This document shows, in pieces, positions 1 to 9,700 of a stretch of 64,000 bases of DNA. Each line of letters opens with the position of its first letter. The first letter of the stretch is position 1. Below the pieces are notes generated by a model. It saw only the letters and a list, made by a program, of their open reading frames with translations. It did not search any database and was not told where the DNA came from. Made by a program: the position numbers and the translations under genes. This DNA comes from Centipeda artemidis DSM 19719 (GTDB taxonomy: Bacteria > Bacillota > Negativicutes > Selenomonadales > Selenomonadaceae), in the NCBI RefSeq assembly GCF_000426665.1, contig NZ_AUFU01000013.1, positions 1-64,000 of the forward strand, in the 5' to 3' direction.

Positions 1-95
1 TTTAACACCTTCTTGGATGAAGTATACGCTATTGAAAATGTTTCTTAATTAAATCACTGTTCAACTTGCTCTTGCAATTCACGATATGAAAAAAA

Positions 96-124
96 TTGAC
101 CGCAATCCGAAAAAAACATATAAT
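96..124 (+). promoter_or_regulatory. Sigma70-type promoter of the Rpn gene
   Basis: TTGACC at 96-101 and TATAAT at 119-124 are separated by exactly 17 bases, about 40 bases upstream of the first gene. Both hexamers are near consensus. The rest of bases 1-95 shows no gene. Confidence 0.7.
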
Positions 125-162
125 AATGATATAGTCAGATAGTACACGCGAAGAGGAACCCC

Positions 163-1101
163 ATGTCCCCCAATATCACCGGTGTGAATCCGCTCAACGA
201 TTATCTCTTCAAGTACATCTTTGGGCGTCCCGAGCGCAAGATGGTCACGCTGTCCTTCATTAATGCGGTGCTCGGACGCGAAGGCGCAGATGTATTTGTC
301 GACCTGGAGTTTGCCGACCGTGCCCTCGATCCTGCGCATGTCAACGGCAAATCCTCGGAGCTTGATTTTTACTGCAAGATGGCGGACGGCTCTCAGGTCA
401 ATATCGAAGTACAGGTGCAGGATCGGCACAACATCGAGCAGCGTACCCTATTCTACTGGGCGCGACTTTACGAGGAAGGATTGAACAAGGGAGAGGACTA
501 TCTCGGACTTTGCCGCACGGTGATGATCAACGTGCTCGGCTACAGCACACTGCCCCAACCGGATTACCACAATATCTACGGCCTGTACGATATCGCATCC
601 GGTCACCGTCTCACAGAGGACATCGAGATACACTTTCTCGAGCTCCCGAAAGTCACGTCCGAGATCAAAAATCTGCGCGGCATGCGTCTCCTCGAAAAGT
701 GGATGACATATCTCAACAACAAATTATCGCATGAGGAAATGGAGGAACTTGCCATGAGCGAACCGGCAATCAAAGAAGCATGGACGGCAACGGACAGGTT
801 CATGCGCGATAAAGCGCTCCGTCTTGCCTATCTTAGCGAGGAAATGAAGGAACATGACTTCGTCAGCGCAATGAATTGGGAGCGGAGAACAGGACTTGCC
901 GAGGGACGCGCCGAAGGGCGTGCCGAAGGGCGTGCTGAGGGGCGCGCCGAGGGACATGCCGAAGGACGCGCCGAAGTCCAAAAAGGGACTGCCCGCCGTA
1001 TGCTGCGCGCCAAGATGGCGCCCGCCGAGATCGCGGCGTTTCTCGATCTGCCCGAGGAGACGATTCTTGCGTTCGCCAGGGAAGAGAACAACGAAAGCTA
1101 G
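163..1101 (+). CDS. Rpn family recombination-promoting nuclease / putative transposase
   Basis: The 312-residue protein has the N-terminal pattern of the Rpn/PDDEXK_2 family: NPLNDYLFKYIFG near residue 8, an acidic ELDFYCK segment near residue 66 and an INIEVQVQ-type strand near residue 78, which together match the PD-(D/E)XK nuclease core. These proteins are DNA endonucleases associated with RecA-independent recombination or phage defence; that role is family knowledge and is not shown here. Residues 246-270 are a tetrapeptide repeat (A-E-G-R), followed by a short helical tail common in the family. The start is the first ATG after a consensus promoter. The gene stands alone and ends at a strong terminator. 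Confidence 0.85.
   Translation: MSPNITGVNPLNDYLFKYIFGRPERKMVTLSFINAVLGREGADVFVDLEFADRALDPAHVNGKSSELDFYCKMADGSQVNIEVQVQDRHNIEQRTLFYWARLYEEGLNKGEDYLGLCRTVMINVLGYSTLPQPDYHNIYGLYDIASGHRLTEDIEIHFLELPKVTSEIKNLRGMRLLEKWMTYLNNKLSHEEMEELAMSEPAIKEAWTATDRFMRDKALRLAYLSEEMKEHDFVSAMNWERRTGLAEGRAEGRAEGRAEGRAEGHAEGRAEVQKGTARRMLRAKMAPAEIAAFLDLPEETILAFAREENNES
898..969 (+). repeat. Six tandem copies of a 12-nt unit inside the Rpn gene
   Basis: Six consecutive 12-nt units of the form GCC-GAR-GGN-CRY encode AEGR repeats. A change in copy number would keep the reading frame, so the linker to the C-terminal tail can vary in length. Confidence 0.85.
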
Positions 1102-1131
1102 GCGATGTCGCCTCCGGCTGAAACCATATCG

Positions 1132-1184
1132 AAAAAGGACTGTAACAAAATCGTGTTTTTGACACGGCTGTTACAGTCCTTTTC
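1132..1184 (+). terminator. Intrinsic terminator of the Rpn gene
   Basis: The arm AAAAGGACTGTAACA pairs with TGTTACAGTCCTTTT across a 20-base loop region. The A and T tracts on both sides make it potentially bidirectional, serving the Rpn gene and the convergent methyltransferase. Confidence 0.75.
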
Positions 1185-1284
1185 TGATAGATATGCCGCT
1201 ATGAATCGTTACAGGGCACGGCGTGCCGTGCCCTCCTGCGAGTGATGCGCGCGTATCACCGGTGGGCGGAATGTGGAACAAATC

Positions 1285-2085
1285 CTATTTTTCACGCGTG
1301 TAGGTATACATCCCCAGTCGGTTGTTGACGAGGTAGAAGATCGGGATGAAGAGCTTTTTCCAGCCGGGCAGGAGGTGCCGCATCTCATCGGTGAAGTTGA
1401 TCAGCCCAATCTGCCGCATCCGCGGCTCGAGCCGGATGACCTCGCTGCCGTCCTTGACGCCCCAACGGAACGGAGCGTTCATATTTTTGATCATGTCGTG
1501 GCGTTTGCTCTGTTTCTGCGTATAGGTAGAGATGAGGTCGAAATATGCCGTAAATGCCGCGAACCCGTCGGTGAGAATATGGAGGAACCTCTGCACATCG
1601 CTCTCGTCGAGATACATGAGCACTCCCTCCGAGACGATCAGCAGCGGGCGCCCGTCCGTCTCAACATCCTGCGTCCACGAGGGATCGAGCGCCGATTTTG
1701 CGATGCAGCGCACGCGCGGGTGCTCCTCAAAGAGCTGCCTGCGCCACGCGATCACCTCGGGGAAATCGAGGTCGTACCACAGGACGCGTCCGTCGTCAAC
1801 GCGGGAGAACCGCGTGTCAAGACCGCTGCCGACGGAGACGACGACGCTGCCCGGATGCGCCGCGAGAAATTTGCGGATCTCGGCGTCGATGGTCTTGGCG
1901 CGTGCGAGCACGCCGTAGTAGGACGCCCATGCGTGCTTGAACTTTTCAAAATCATAATCGAGCCGCGTAATGAGCTCCGCCGACTTCGTGTCGTGCAGCA
2001 CCGGGTGCGGTGATGCTGTATCCTTTGCACGAACATAGAGCGTCGTGAGCAGAGTCTCCGCGACCCCTTCCAGCTTGATCTTCAT
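1285..2085 (-). CDS. Class I SAM-dependent methyltransferase, LCMT/TcmP-like
   Basis: The 266-residue protein resembles the leucine carboxyl methyltransferase/TcmP superfamily. The SAM-binding motif SVGSGLDTRF lies at residues 84-93, an acidic WYDLDFPEV strand at 103-111 and the family hallmark SEGVLMYL at 152-159. The methyl acceptor cannot be read from the sequence; members modify polyketides, peptides or protein C-termini. The start at 2085 is chosen over an upstream in-frame ATG because GGAGG sits at the right distance and the residues upstream of it are not family-like. It is monocistronic and convergent with the Rpn gene. Confidence 0.8.
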   Translation of the reverse strand: MKIKLEGVAETLLTTLYVRAKDTASPHPVLHDTKSAELITRLDYDFEKFKHAWASYYGVLARAKTIDAEIRKFLAAHPGSVVVSVGSGLDTRFSRVDDGRVLWYDLDFPEVIAWRRQLFEEHPRVRCIAKSALDPSWTQDVETDGRPLLIVSEGVLMYLDESDVQRFLHILTDGFAAFTAYFDLISTYTQKQSKRHDMIKNMNAPFRWGVKDGSEVIRLEPRMRQIGLINFTDEMRHLLPGWKKLFIPIFYLVNNRLGMYTYTREK

Positions 2086-2440
2086 TAGAACCTCCGATCC
2101 TTTATTGTCGGCCTGCATGCCGTGTTGCCTACGGTTTATTATACGCTTCTGTCGATGGGAGTTCAAGAAAAATAGGATTCGTTCTCATTTGTGAGTGATG
2201 ATAAATGCGCACAGTGTCTCTATGCCTTGAGCGCAAAGATTCTGCGGATTGATGCCGGTTGCAGCACACAGCCGCAGTTTCTTCAATAGAAAAAGAGCCG
2301 GCTGATACATCGATAGGTAAAAAACCGCGCAATTCACACATTGTATACTTTTAACCTAGGACCTCTGTTTCTTTTATATATCTGTGAACTATGATATAAT
2401 AAAAATGATTTTTATAAAATTGAAAAGGGGCAATGCATGT
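2086..2440. other. Intergenic region between divergent methyltransferase and OPT genes
   Basis: No convincing gene is seen in these 355 bases. A TATAAT at 2395-2400 is a likely -10 element for the downstream transporter, with no clear -35. A short open frame on the minus strand has no ribosome binding site and no recognisable protein. Confidence 0.5.
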
Positions 2441-4471
2441 ATGAAGCACGAAGAAACGGAGTTTATGCGGCACGATCTGCGCCTGCCTGAACTCACTGTG
2501 CGAGGAATGCTGCTCGGCGCGATTCTCACCGTCATCTTCACCGCGTCGAATGTGTACCTCGGGCTCAAGGTCGGACTGACGTTCTCCTCGGCGATCCCTG
2601 CCGCCGTCATCTCGATGGCGGTGCTCAAGATGGCAAAGGACGCCAACATCCTCGAGAACAATATGGTGCAGACACAGGCATCGGCGGCGGGCACGCTCTC
2701 GTCGATCATCTTCATCATCCCCGGTATGCTCATGATCGGCTACTGGCAGGGATTTGAGTTCTGGCAGACGCTGCTGGTCTCCGCGTGCGGCGGCTGTCTC
2801 GGCGTGCTCTTCACGATCCCGCTGCGCCGCGCGATGGTCGTACATAGCGATCTGCCGTACCCGGAGGGAGTCGCCGCGGCGGAGATTCTAAAGGTGGGCG
2901 CAAAGGAAACCGTGGACGGAAAACCCGCAGGATCGGGGCTGCGCGAAATTTTCTCAGGCAGCATCATCGGCGGATTCATCGCTCTGTGCACAAGCGGCTT
3001 CCAAGTCCTCACGAGCACGTTCACCGTATGGATAAGCGTCGGCAAAGGCATGACGCAGATGCCGCTCGGCTACTCCTCCGCGCTCGTCGGCGCGGGGTAT
3101 CTCATCGGCATCGGGAGCGGCATAGCGATGCTCATCGGCGTTCTCATCGTGTGGGGCGTCTTTGTCCCGTACTTCACGAACACTCTGCCTATGCCCGACG
3201 GCATGACGATGCAGGCATTTGCAAACGATGTTTACCGCAGCAAAGTCCGCTTCATCGGCGCGGGCGCGATGGGCGTCGCGGCGATTTGGACGCTCATCAC
3301 ACTCTCGCGTCCCGTGATTGACGGCATCCGCGAGTCCTTCCGCATGATGCGGATGCCGCAGGAGCAGAAAAAACTGCACCGTATGGACATTGACATGTCA
3401 TTGAACTCCATTCTGCTGGTCTTTGCCGTCACGGTTGTCGGACTCCTTGGCGTATTTTATGTATTTGTCGCACCGGAGACACTGCCGATGGGGCAGGCGC
3501 TGTCCATCGTCGTGGTCGGCGTCCTCATCGCCGTTCTCATGGGCTTCTTCGTCGCCGCCGCCTGCGCGTACATGGCAGGTCTCGTCGGCACATCGTCGAG
3601 TCCGATCTCCGGCATCGGCATCCTCGGCATCATCGTCTCCTCGCTCGTGATGTACGCGCTCTGCTCGTCCTTCGGCGTCTTTGCACTGCCGGGCGGTGAG
3701 AAATTTGCAACTGCGACCGCGATCTTTACGACGAGCATCATCCTCGCGATCGCCTGCATCTCGAATGACAATATGCAGGATCTCAAGACCGGCTATCTCG
3801 TCGGCGCGACGCCGTGGCGTCAGCAGGTCGCGCTGCTCCTCGGCTGTGTGGTCGGCGCATTCGTCATCGCGCCCGTCCTGAACCTCCTCTATGAGGCGTA
3901 CGGCTTCACCGGCGCGCTCCCGCGCCCCGATATGGATCCCGCGCAGGCGCTCGCGGCGCCCCAGGCGACCCTCATGACCACCATCGCGCAGGGCATCTTC
4001 TCCGGGCAGATCGCATGGGAGTACATCTATATGGGCATCGGCATCGGCGTCCTGCTCGTGCTCGCCGACGTCTCGCTGAAACGCATGACGCGCAGTCTCT
4101 ACCTGCCGCCGCTTGCCGTCGGTATGGGTATCTACCTGCCGCCGTCCGTACAGACGCCACTCATTGTCGGTGCAATCTTCGGCTACTTTATCAATAAACG
4201 TATCCGCGTGACCCGCGGCAAAGAGGAGGAAACGGAAGCAAAACGCCGCGGCACACTCTTCGCCTCCGGACTCATCGTCGGCGAGTCCATCATCGGCGTC
4301 CTGCTCGCGGGACTTATCGTTGTCTCCGTCTCCGGCGGCGGCGGCGAAGAGCCGCTCCGTCTCGTCGGCGGCGACTTCGCGGGAACGGCAGAGTACCTCG
4401 GGCTCGGCGTCTTCGTCCTCGTGCTGATCCTCTTTGAACGGTTCGTCAGCGGCACATTTGCAAAGAAATGA
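2441..4471 (+). CDS. OPT family oligopeptide / metal-chelate transporter
   Basis: The protein has 676 residues and about fifteen hydrophobic segments. It matches the oligopeptide transporter (OPT/YSL) superfamily, with the conserved N-terminal ELTVRGMLLGAIL and SNVYLGLKVGLTFSSAIPAA and a later ISGIGILGI loop. OPT proteins are secondary importers of small peptides or metal-peptide chelates in the inner membrane. The start at 2441 follows an AAAAGGGG ribosome binding site by about ten bases; the upstream in-frame ATG adds a Lys/Ile-rich stretch unlike the family. It is a single-gene unit that ends at a strong terminator. Confidence 0.88.
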   Translation: MKHEETEFMRHDLRLPELTVRGMLLGAILTVIFTASNVYLGLKVGLTFSSAIPAAVISMAVLKMAKDANILENNMVQTQASAAGTLSSIIFIIPGMLMIGYWQGFEFWQTLLVSACGGCLGVLFTIPLRRAMVVHSDLPYPEGVAAAEILKVGAKETVDGKPAGSGLREIFSGSIIGGFIALCTSGFQVLTSTFTVWISVGKGMTQMPLGYSSALVGAGYLIGIGSGIAMLIGVLIVWGVFVPYFTNTLPMPDGMTMQAFANDVYRSKVRFIGAGAMGVAAIWTLITLSRPVIDGIRESFRMMRMPQEQKKLHRMDIDMSLNSILLVFAVTVVGLLGVFYVFVAPETLPMGQALSIVVVGVLIAVLMGFFVAAACAYMAGLVGTSSSPISGIGILGIIVSSLVMYALCSSFGVFALPGGEKFATATAIFTTSIILAIACISNDNMQDLKTGYLVGATPWRQQVALLLGCVVGAFVIAPVLNLLYEAYGFTGALPRPDMDPAQALAAPQATLMTTIAQGIFSGQIAWEYIYMGIGIGVLLVLADVSLKRMTRSLYLPPLAVGMGIYLPPSVQTPLIVGAIFGYFINKRIRVTRGKEEETEAKRRGTLFASGLIVGESIIGVLLAGLIVVSVSGGGGEEPLRLVGGDFAGTAEYLGLGVFVLVLILFERFVSGTFAKK

Positions 4472-4510
4472 GCGAAATACAATTATATATTAAGAAAAGA
4501 GAGATATAGT

Positions 4511-4537
4511 AAAAGGAAGGCGAAAGCCTTCCTTTTT
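4511..4537 (+). terminator. Terminator of the OPT gene
   Basis: AAGGAAGGC and GCCTTCCTT pair around a GAAA tetraloop and are followed by a run of T, a textbook rho-independent terminator. Confidence 0.9.
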
Positions 4538-4541
4538 TAGA

Positions 4542-4719
4542 CGTGACGCGGGATTTTCGCGCCTAGCGTCGTTATTCGTCGAATCCTGCGCTCGACGTAG
4601 CTCTTAACTACGCCTTCGCTTGGATTCTCCTCATGCCTAGCTATGCATCGAAACTTCCGCGTCACTTACGCTGCGGTGTGGTGCGTGCCGTGACGCGGGA
4701 TTTTCGCGCCTAGCGTCGT
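4542..4719. repeat. Dispersed repeat, copy A, bounded by 31-bp direct repeats
   Basis: A 31-bp sequence beginning CGTGACGCGGGATTTTCGCG occurs perfectly at 4542-4572 and 4689-4719. Between them, 4582-4680 is a ~99-bp block that recurs in diverged form at 6330-6427. It contains a small CGTAG/CTACG hairpin and the conserved string TGCATCGAAACTTCCGCG. No open frame is conserved, so it looks like a non-coding REP- or MITE-like element. Confidence 0.7.
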
Positions 4720-4776
4720 CATCATTATATTTTCATCTGAAGGAGGTGAGCGCGGCGCACATCGCACCGCAGCACT

Positions 4777-6288
4777 ATGTCGAACCTTATCATCACAGCA
4801 GGCATCCCCGCCGCAGTCATACTGCTCATCATCGCTGTCGGTATCGTCTATGCCTACGTCAAAGCGCCTCCGTCGACCGCGCTCATCATCTCGGGGCTGA
4901 AGCGCACCCCGCGCATCCTCATCGGACAGGGCGGTGTGCGCATCCCCTTCCTCGAGCGCATGGACACCCTCTTCCTCGGACAGATTTCCGTCGACATCAA
5001 GACTGAGACCTCCGTCCCCACCAACGACTACATCAACGTCAACGTCGACGCCGTCGCCAAAGTCATGGTCGGGCGTGACGAAGAGAGCGTGCAGCTCGCG
5101 GCGCGCAACTTCCTCAACTTCACCGCCGCCGAGATCGCAAAGGATCTCCAGGACTCCCTTGAGGGCAACATGCGCGAGATCATCGGCACGCTGACCCTCG
5201 AGGCGATCAACACCGACCGCGACAGCTTCTCCGATCAGGTCGTCATCAAAGCCGCGCAGGACATGAAAAAACTCGGCATTGAGATCATCTCCTGCAATAT
5301 CCAGAACGTCACCGACGACAACGGACTCATCGTCGATCTTGGCGCCGACAACACCGCCCGCATCAAAAAACGCGCCGCCATCTCCCGAGCCGAAGCCGAA
5401 CGCGACGTCGCCGTCGCCAAAGCACAGGCACAAAAAGAAGCCAACGACGCGCAGGTGCAGGCGAACCTAGAGATTGCCCAGCGCAACACCGATCTCGCCA
5501 TCCGGCAGGCGGAGCTGAAGAAAGCCTCGGACATCAAGCGCGCCGAAGCCGACGCCGCCTACGAAATCCAATCGCAGGAGCAGCAAAAATCCATCCAGAC
5601 CGCAACCGTCAACGCCCAGATCGCAAAGGCGGAACGCGATCAAGAACTGAAAAGGCAGGAAGTCTCCGTCCGCGAGCAAGAACTCGCCGCGCAGATTCAA
5701 AAACAAGCCGACGCCGAAAAATACGCCGTCGAGCAAAAAGCCGCGGCCGACCTTGCCAAACGCCAGCGCGAAGCCGAAGCCGCCCTCTACGAACAGGAAC
5801 GCGCCGCCGAAGCACAGAAAGCCCGCGCCGCCGCCGCCCGCTACACCGCCGAGCAGGAAGCCGCCGGCATCAAGGCAAAGGGCGAAGCCGAAGCCGCCGC
5901 GATACAGGCAAAAGGCGAAGCCGAAGCCGCCGCCATGGACCGCAAAGCAGAGGCGCTGAAGAAGTACGGCAAAGCCGCCATGGCGCAGATGGTCGTCGAG
6001 ATCCTCCCGAAAGTCGCCGCCGAAGTCGCAAAACCCATGGAGCGCATCGGCAACGTCTCCATCATCGGCAGCGGGAATAGCGCGGGCGCGATGGGTCCCG
6101 TCGCCGACAACGTGCCCATTGTCATGGCAAAGACCTTCCAAACCATCAAAGAGACCACGGGCGTCGACCTCGCCGAAATCATGCGCGGCGAAACCTACGA
6201 CGCCAAGGTCACCAAGAACGTCAACGTCACGGGTGTCGATGAGGGGACGGCGAAGGCTGCCGTCGTTGCGGATTCAATCAAAGAGTAG
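4777..6288 (+). CDS. Flotillin-like SPFH domain protein (FloT/YuaG type)
   Basis: This 503-residue protein has one N-terminal membrane segment (about residues 5-27), an SPFH/band 7 domain (about 30-200) and a very long Ala/Glu/Lys/Gln-rich coiled coil (about 200-415) with repeated GEAEAA units. It ends in a short C-terminal region. This matches bacterial flotillins, which scaffold ordered membrane microdomains and oligomerise through the coiled coil. The only possible in-frame start is the ATG at 4777, because a stop lies at 4747. A strong AGGAGG lies 30 bases upstream, farther than usual, so initiation may be weak or structure dependent. It is monocistronic and flanked by two related repeats. 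Confidence 0.88.
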   Translation: MSNLIITAGIPAAVILLIIAVGIVYAYVKAPPSTALIISGLKRTPRILIGQGGVRIPFLERMDTLFLGQISVDIKTETSVPTNDYINVNVDAVAKVMVGRDEESVQLAARNFLNFTAAEIAKDLQDSLEGNMREIIGTLTLEAINTDRDSFSDQVVIKAAQDMKKLGIEIISCNIQNVTDDNGLIVDLGADNTARIKKRAAISRAEAERDVAVAKAQAQKEANDAQVQANLEIAQRNTDLAIRQAELKKASDIKRAEADAAYEIQSQEQQKSIQTATVNAQIAKAERDQELKRQEVSVREQELAAQIQKQADAEKYAVEQKAAADLAKRQREAEAALYEQERAAEAQKARAAAARYTAEQEAAGIKAKGEAEAAAIQAKGEAEAAAMDRKAEALKKYGKAAMAQMVVEILPKVAAEVAKPMERIGNVSIIGSGNSAGAMGPVADNVPIVMAKTFQTIKETTGVDLAEIMRGETYDAKVTKNVNVTGVDEGTAKAAVVADSIKE

Positions 6289-6329
6289 GCGCGGCGTGCG
6301 ATCTTGGCGCATAGCTGTGTCACTGCGAA

Positions 6330-6427
6330 AATCCTGAGCTCGTAGTAGCTTTTCTACGCCTTCGCGTGGCTTTTTCTAGTTCCTTGCGCTGCATCGAAAC
6401 TTCCGCGCCACTTAGATTGCGGTGTGA
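6330..6427. repeat. Dispersed repeat, copy B
   Basis: This 98-bp block aligns end to end with 4582-4680. Shared strings include AATCCTG, CTACGCCTTCGC, TGCATCGAAACTTCCGCG and GCGGTGTG, and the CGTAG/CTACG hairpin is kept. The flanks (GCGCATAGC before, GGATTCTGGCACCTCGC after) resemble the direct repeats that bound copy A. Confidence 0.65.
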
Positions 6428-6494
6428 CAAAGGATTCTGGCACCTCGCTGTATCCGTATGCTGCGCCGCCATAGATCGCGTACGGCAATAGAAT

Positions 6495-6536
6495 ACGAAA
6501 GCTCCGTACAGGACATGACCTGTACGGAGCTTTCGT
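6495..6536. repeat. Perfect 18-bp inverted repeat
   Basis: ACGAAAGCTCCGTACAGG and its exact reverse complement are separated by six bases. There is no T tract on either side, so it is not a classic terminator; it may be a transcript-end hairpin of the flotillin unit or a protein-binding site. Confidence 0.6.
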
Positions 6537-6654
6537 GTGCCCGGATTTATTTAGGAAAATGTGCAGCGTATGATGCCCTTTCCAACAAACGAAATCTTTT
6601 TCACAAAAAATTCATGAATGATTTTCTTTGAAATTATAACTTTGTGATGAGAAC

Positions 6655-6683
6655 TTGACGAGGAAAAGCCGCCATTGTATGAT
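6655..6683 (+). promoter_or_regulatory. Promoter of the autotransporter gene
   Basis: TTGACG at 6655-6660 and TATGAT at 6678-6683 are 17 bases apart, about 105 bases upstream of the start codon. The leader between them and the gene holds no gene. Confidence 0.7.
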
Positions 6684-6788
6684 ATTGAACTAAGATATAA
6701 TGAGATTTTCTACATGTAGGAAATACGACGGTTAAGTTCAGCTCAAATCGCCGGGGTTTCGTGTACGATGCATGAGGAGGAGGACATT

Positions 6789-9700
6789 ATGTTCAAAGGA
6801 ATGAAGGCGCAGAAGCGCGTGGCATTTGGCGTGGCACTCACCCTGTCTGCCGGAGGAGGGCTGCTGTTTTCACCGTCGGTACAGGCGGCGGAAGAGCATT
6901 CGGCGACAATCGACAGCAATCAAGCGGGCGGTGTTAACGGGACTGGGCTGACGGGGTACAGCTCGAACAACCATATCACCTTTACCGGAAACGACACTTC
7001 TCCCGAAGTTCACGGCAATATCTACGGCGCAAAGGCGGACGACGCGGCAAATGTAACATCCAATACGATTACCATCAATGGTCTTGATATGATTGGATAC
7101 GGCATTTACGGCGGATGGACGTCGCTCGGTTCGGCAACAGGAAACACCGTCAACTATACGCTCGGGTCACGCACCGGGGGAACCATTGACGGCGGCTATG
7201 TCGATAATGCGAAGGGCGGCTCTGCGTCGGACAACCATGTAACGATCTCCGGGACAAATCTCGGTTCCTCGACCATGGAAGTATATGGCGGGCGTTCAAG
7301 GGGCATTGGGGACGCCAAGGACAATACCGTGGACTTTGGCGGCTCCTCGCATGCACAGAAGATCTTTGGCGGCTATCTGACCAATGAGACCGGGACGGGC
7401 GAGGCGTCGGGGAATACTGTTGCAGTTTCCGGCGGCAGCGTCAATACCGTATGGGGCGGTGTCGTCGACGGACGCGGGAAGCTGCACCACAATAGCGTCA
7501 CGGTTTCGGGCGGCACGGTAACCAATATCTATGGAGGACAGCTTGACAACGCGCAAACGGAACGCGAAGCCACTGAAAATACCGTTACGATCACCGGAAA
7601 TTCGGGAACTATCTCAAATGTATACGGCGGACATGCGAACAAAGCCGGCGGGGCAACCAAGAACACGGTAAACGTCAGCGGCGGCAGTGTTTCAAATCTC
7701 TATGGCGGTTATGCTGCACAGACGGGAGCAGCTTCGAACAACACGGTTAATGTCAGCGGAGGCAGCGCCTCTACCATCTACGGCGGTTACGGGAAATCAA
7801 GCGGTGCCGTGAAGGATAATACCGTTAATATCTCGGGCAACGGCACGGTAACCACCGTGTACGGCGGTTATACTAATAACGGCGGTGCGGCAGACGGGAA
7901 TAAGGTCAATATTTCCGGCGGTACGATCAACGGCACTATCCGCGGCGGTTATACCGGTGACGGAGGTTCTGCGAATGGGAACAAAGTCACGATTTCGGGC
8001 GGAATCGGTATCAATAGCGTCTATGGCGGCGAGGCAAGCCGTTCCAACGGAAGCGCGTCGAATAACGAGATTGTGATCAGCGGCGGATCTTTCGATACGA
8101 ATTCCGTCATTACGGGCGGACTGAACTCAGCCGGAGGCGGCAGCTACTCGGGCAGCGTGACGGGGAATTCGATCAAGATCACGGGCGGTACATTCGGTAC
8201 AGGAACCGCGATTACTGGCGGTACGGCTTCGGGAACGCCGACGGACGGCGCACCGCTTGTCAACGGGCATACCGTCACGCTCGGCGATAAAGAAACCGGT
8301 GAGTTTAGCGCGACCCTGACAGGCGCGAGCATATGGGGCAGCTACCGCGGTGCGAATTATGCCTCATCTGACGAGAAGGTTAAGGGCAACACGCTGAACG
8401 TCAATGCAAAGGGCATCAGCCTCACCCAGCTGCGCAACTTTGAGAACTACAATTTCAACCTCACGAAGAACATCTCCAACGGCGACACAATGATCACCAT
8501 AACGGAGTCCATGACGGGGGCGAAATACGACTGGAGCAAGATCAACCTTGATGTCTCCGAGTGGACGAAGGATACGTCGAAATTCGGACGCAATATTGTC
8601 GATCTCATGCGGCACAGCTCCGGTACGGATCTTATTATTGACAAAGATACCTACCGCGGGGTTAAAACAGGAGTCAGCGGCGATTTCGAGTATACGGTGC
8701 GCCCCGATAACGACAGTCCCTCCGGAGTGTTCGATAAGACGACGCAGTATATTCACGCCAATGTCGACCGCTTCCAACATGCGCGCGGTGTCTATGACGG
8801 CGCAGTGCGTCCCGCCGACGGTAATGTTTACGGCGGGTATTCGAGCGGCAAAAATACGACGACTGACAACCGGCTGAAGGTCACGGGGCTGCCGACGGGT
8901 AATCTGACCGCTGTCTATGGTGGTTATACCGGTAATGCGTCGGGCGACGGCACGAAGAATTCGACGCAGAACACAGTCATCGTCGCGTCGACTGTCGACA
9001 CGGCAACAAGGACGATTGGCAGCGCCTACGGCGGCTATACGAAGGCAACAACGGGCAAGGCGGCCGAGAACACGGCGACCATCGAAAATGGCAATATTAC
9101 GGGAAATGTTGTCGGCGGATTCGCTGACGGGAGCGGCTCCGCTGCGGGCAATACCATCAACATCTATGGCGGTACCATTGGCGGCAGCGTCTACGGCGGA
9201 CAGTCCACCTCCGGGGCAACGACAAAGAACACGGTCAACATCGGCGACGGTGAACATGCCCTTGCAAAGACCCACGCAAATGATGTCGGTACCACCGGAA
9301 CGATCTACGGCGGCAGCAGCGCAGCAAGTGCCGACGGGAATACGCTGAACGTCCGTGCGTGGGGCTACAAGGCGGGCAATATAGCAAATTTCGATCAGGT
9401 CAATTTCTCGCTCAACCGGACGATGGCATCGGGCGATACGATGCTGAGGCTCACGAACAACGGCACGGACAAGACAAAACTTGACTGGTCGAAGATCGGC
9501 ATGGAATTCCTTTCTGCGGGATCCGGACGTCTTAAACTTACGCTGCTTACCGGGCAGGCAGACGGGCTGCAAATCTCGAACTACGCCGGCAGCGATAGGG
9601 CTGCGCTTACTGCCGACGGGAAATATGAGCGCGGTATCTATGACGACGGAACGATAGCAAACGGCACGCGCACGGCAACGAATATCTATGCCGTCAACAA

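Noticed and set aside
2129-2341. 70-residue minus-strand open frame upstream of the methyltransferase
   Set aside because: It has no ribosome binding site or recognisable motif and overlaps the methyltransferase leader.
7600-8250. Regularly spaced repeats that could suggest a CRISPR array
   Set aside because: The repeats are degenerate codon-level copies of GG-rich adhesin units in an open frame, without constant repeats or unique spacers.
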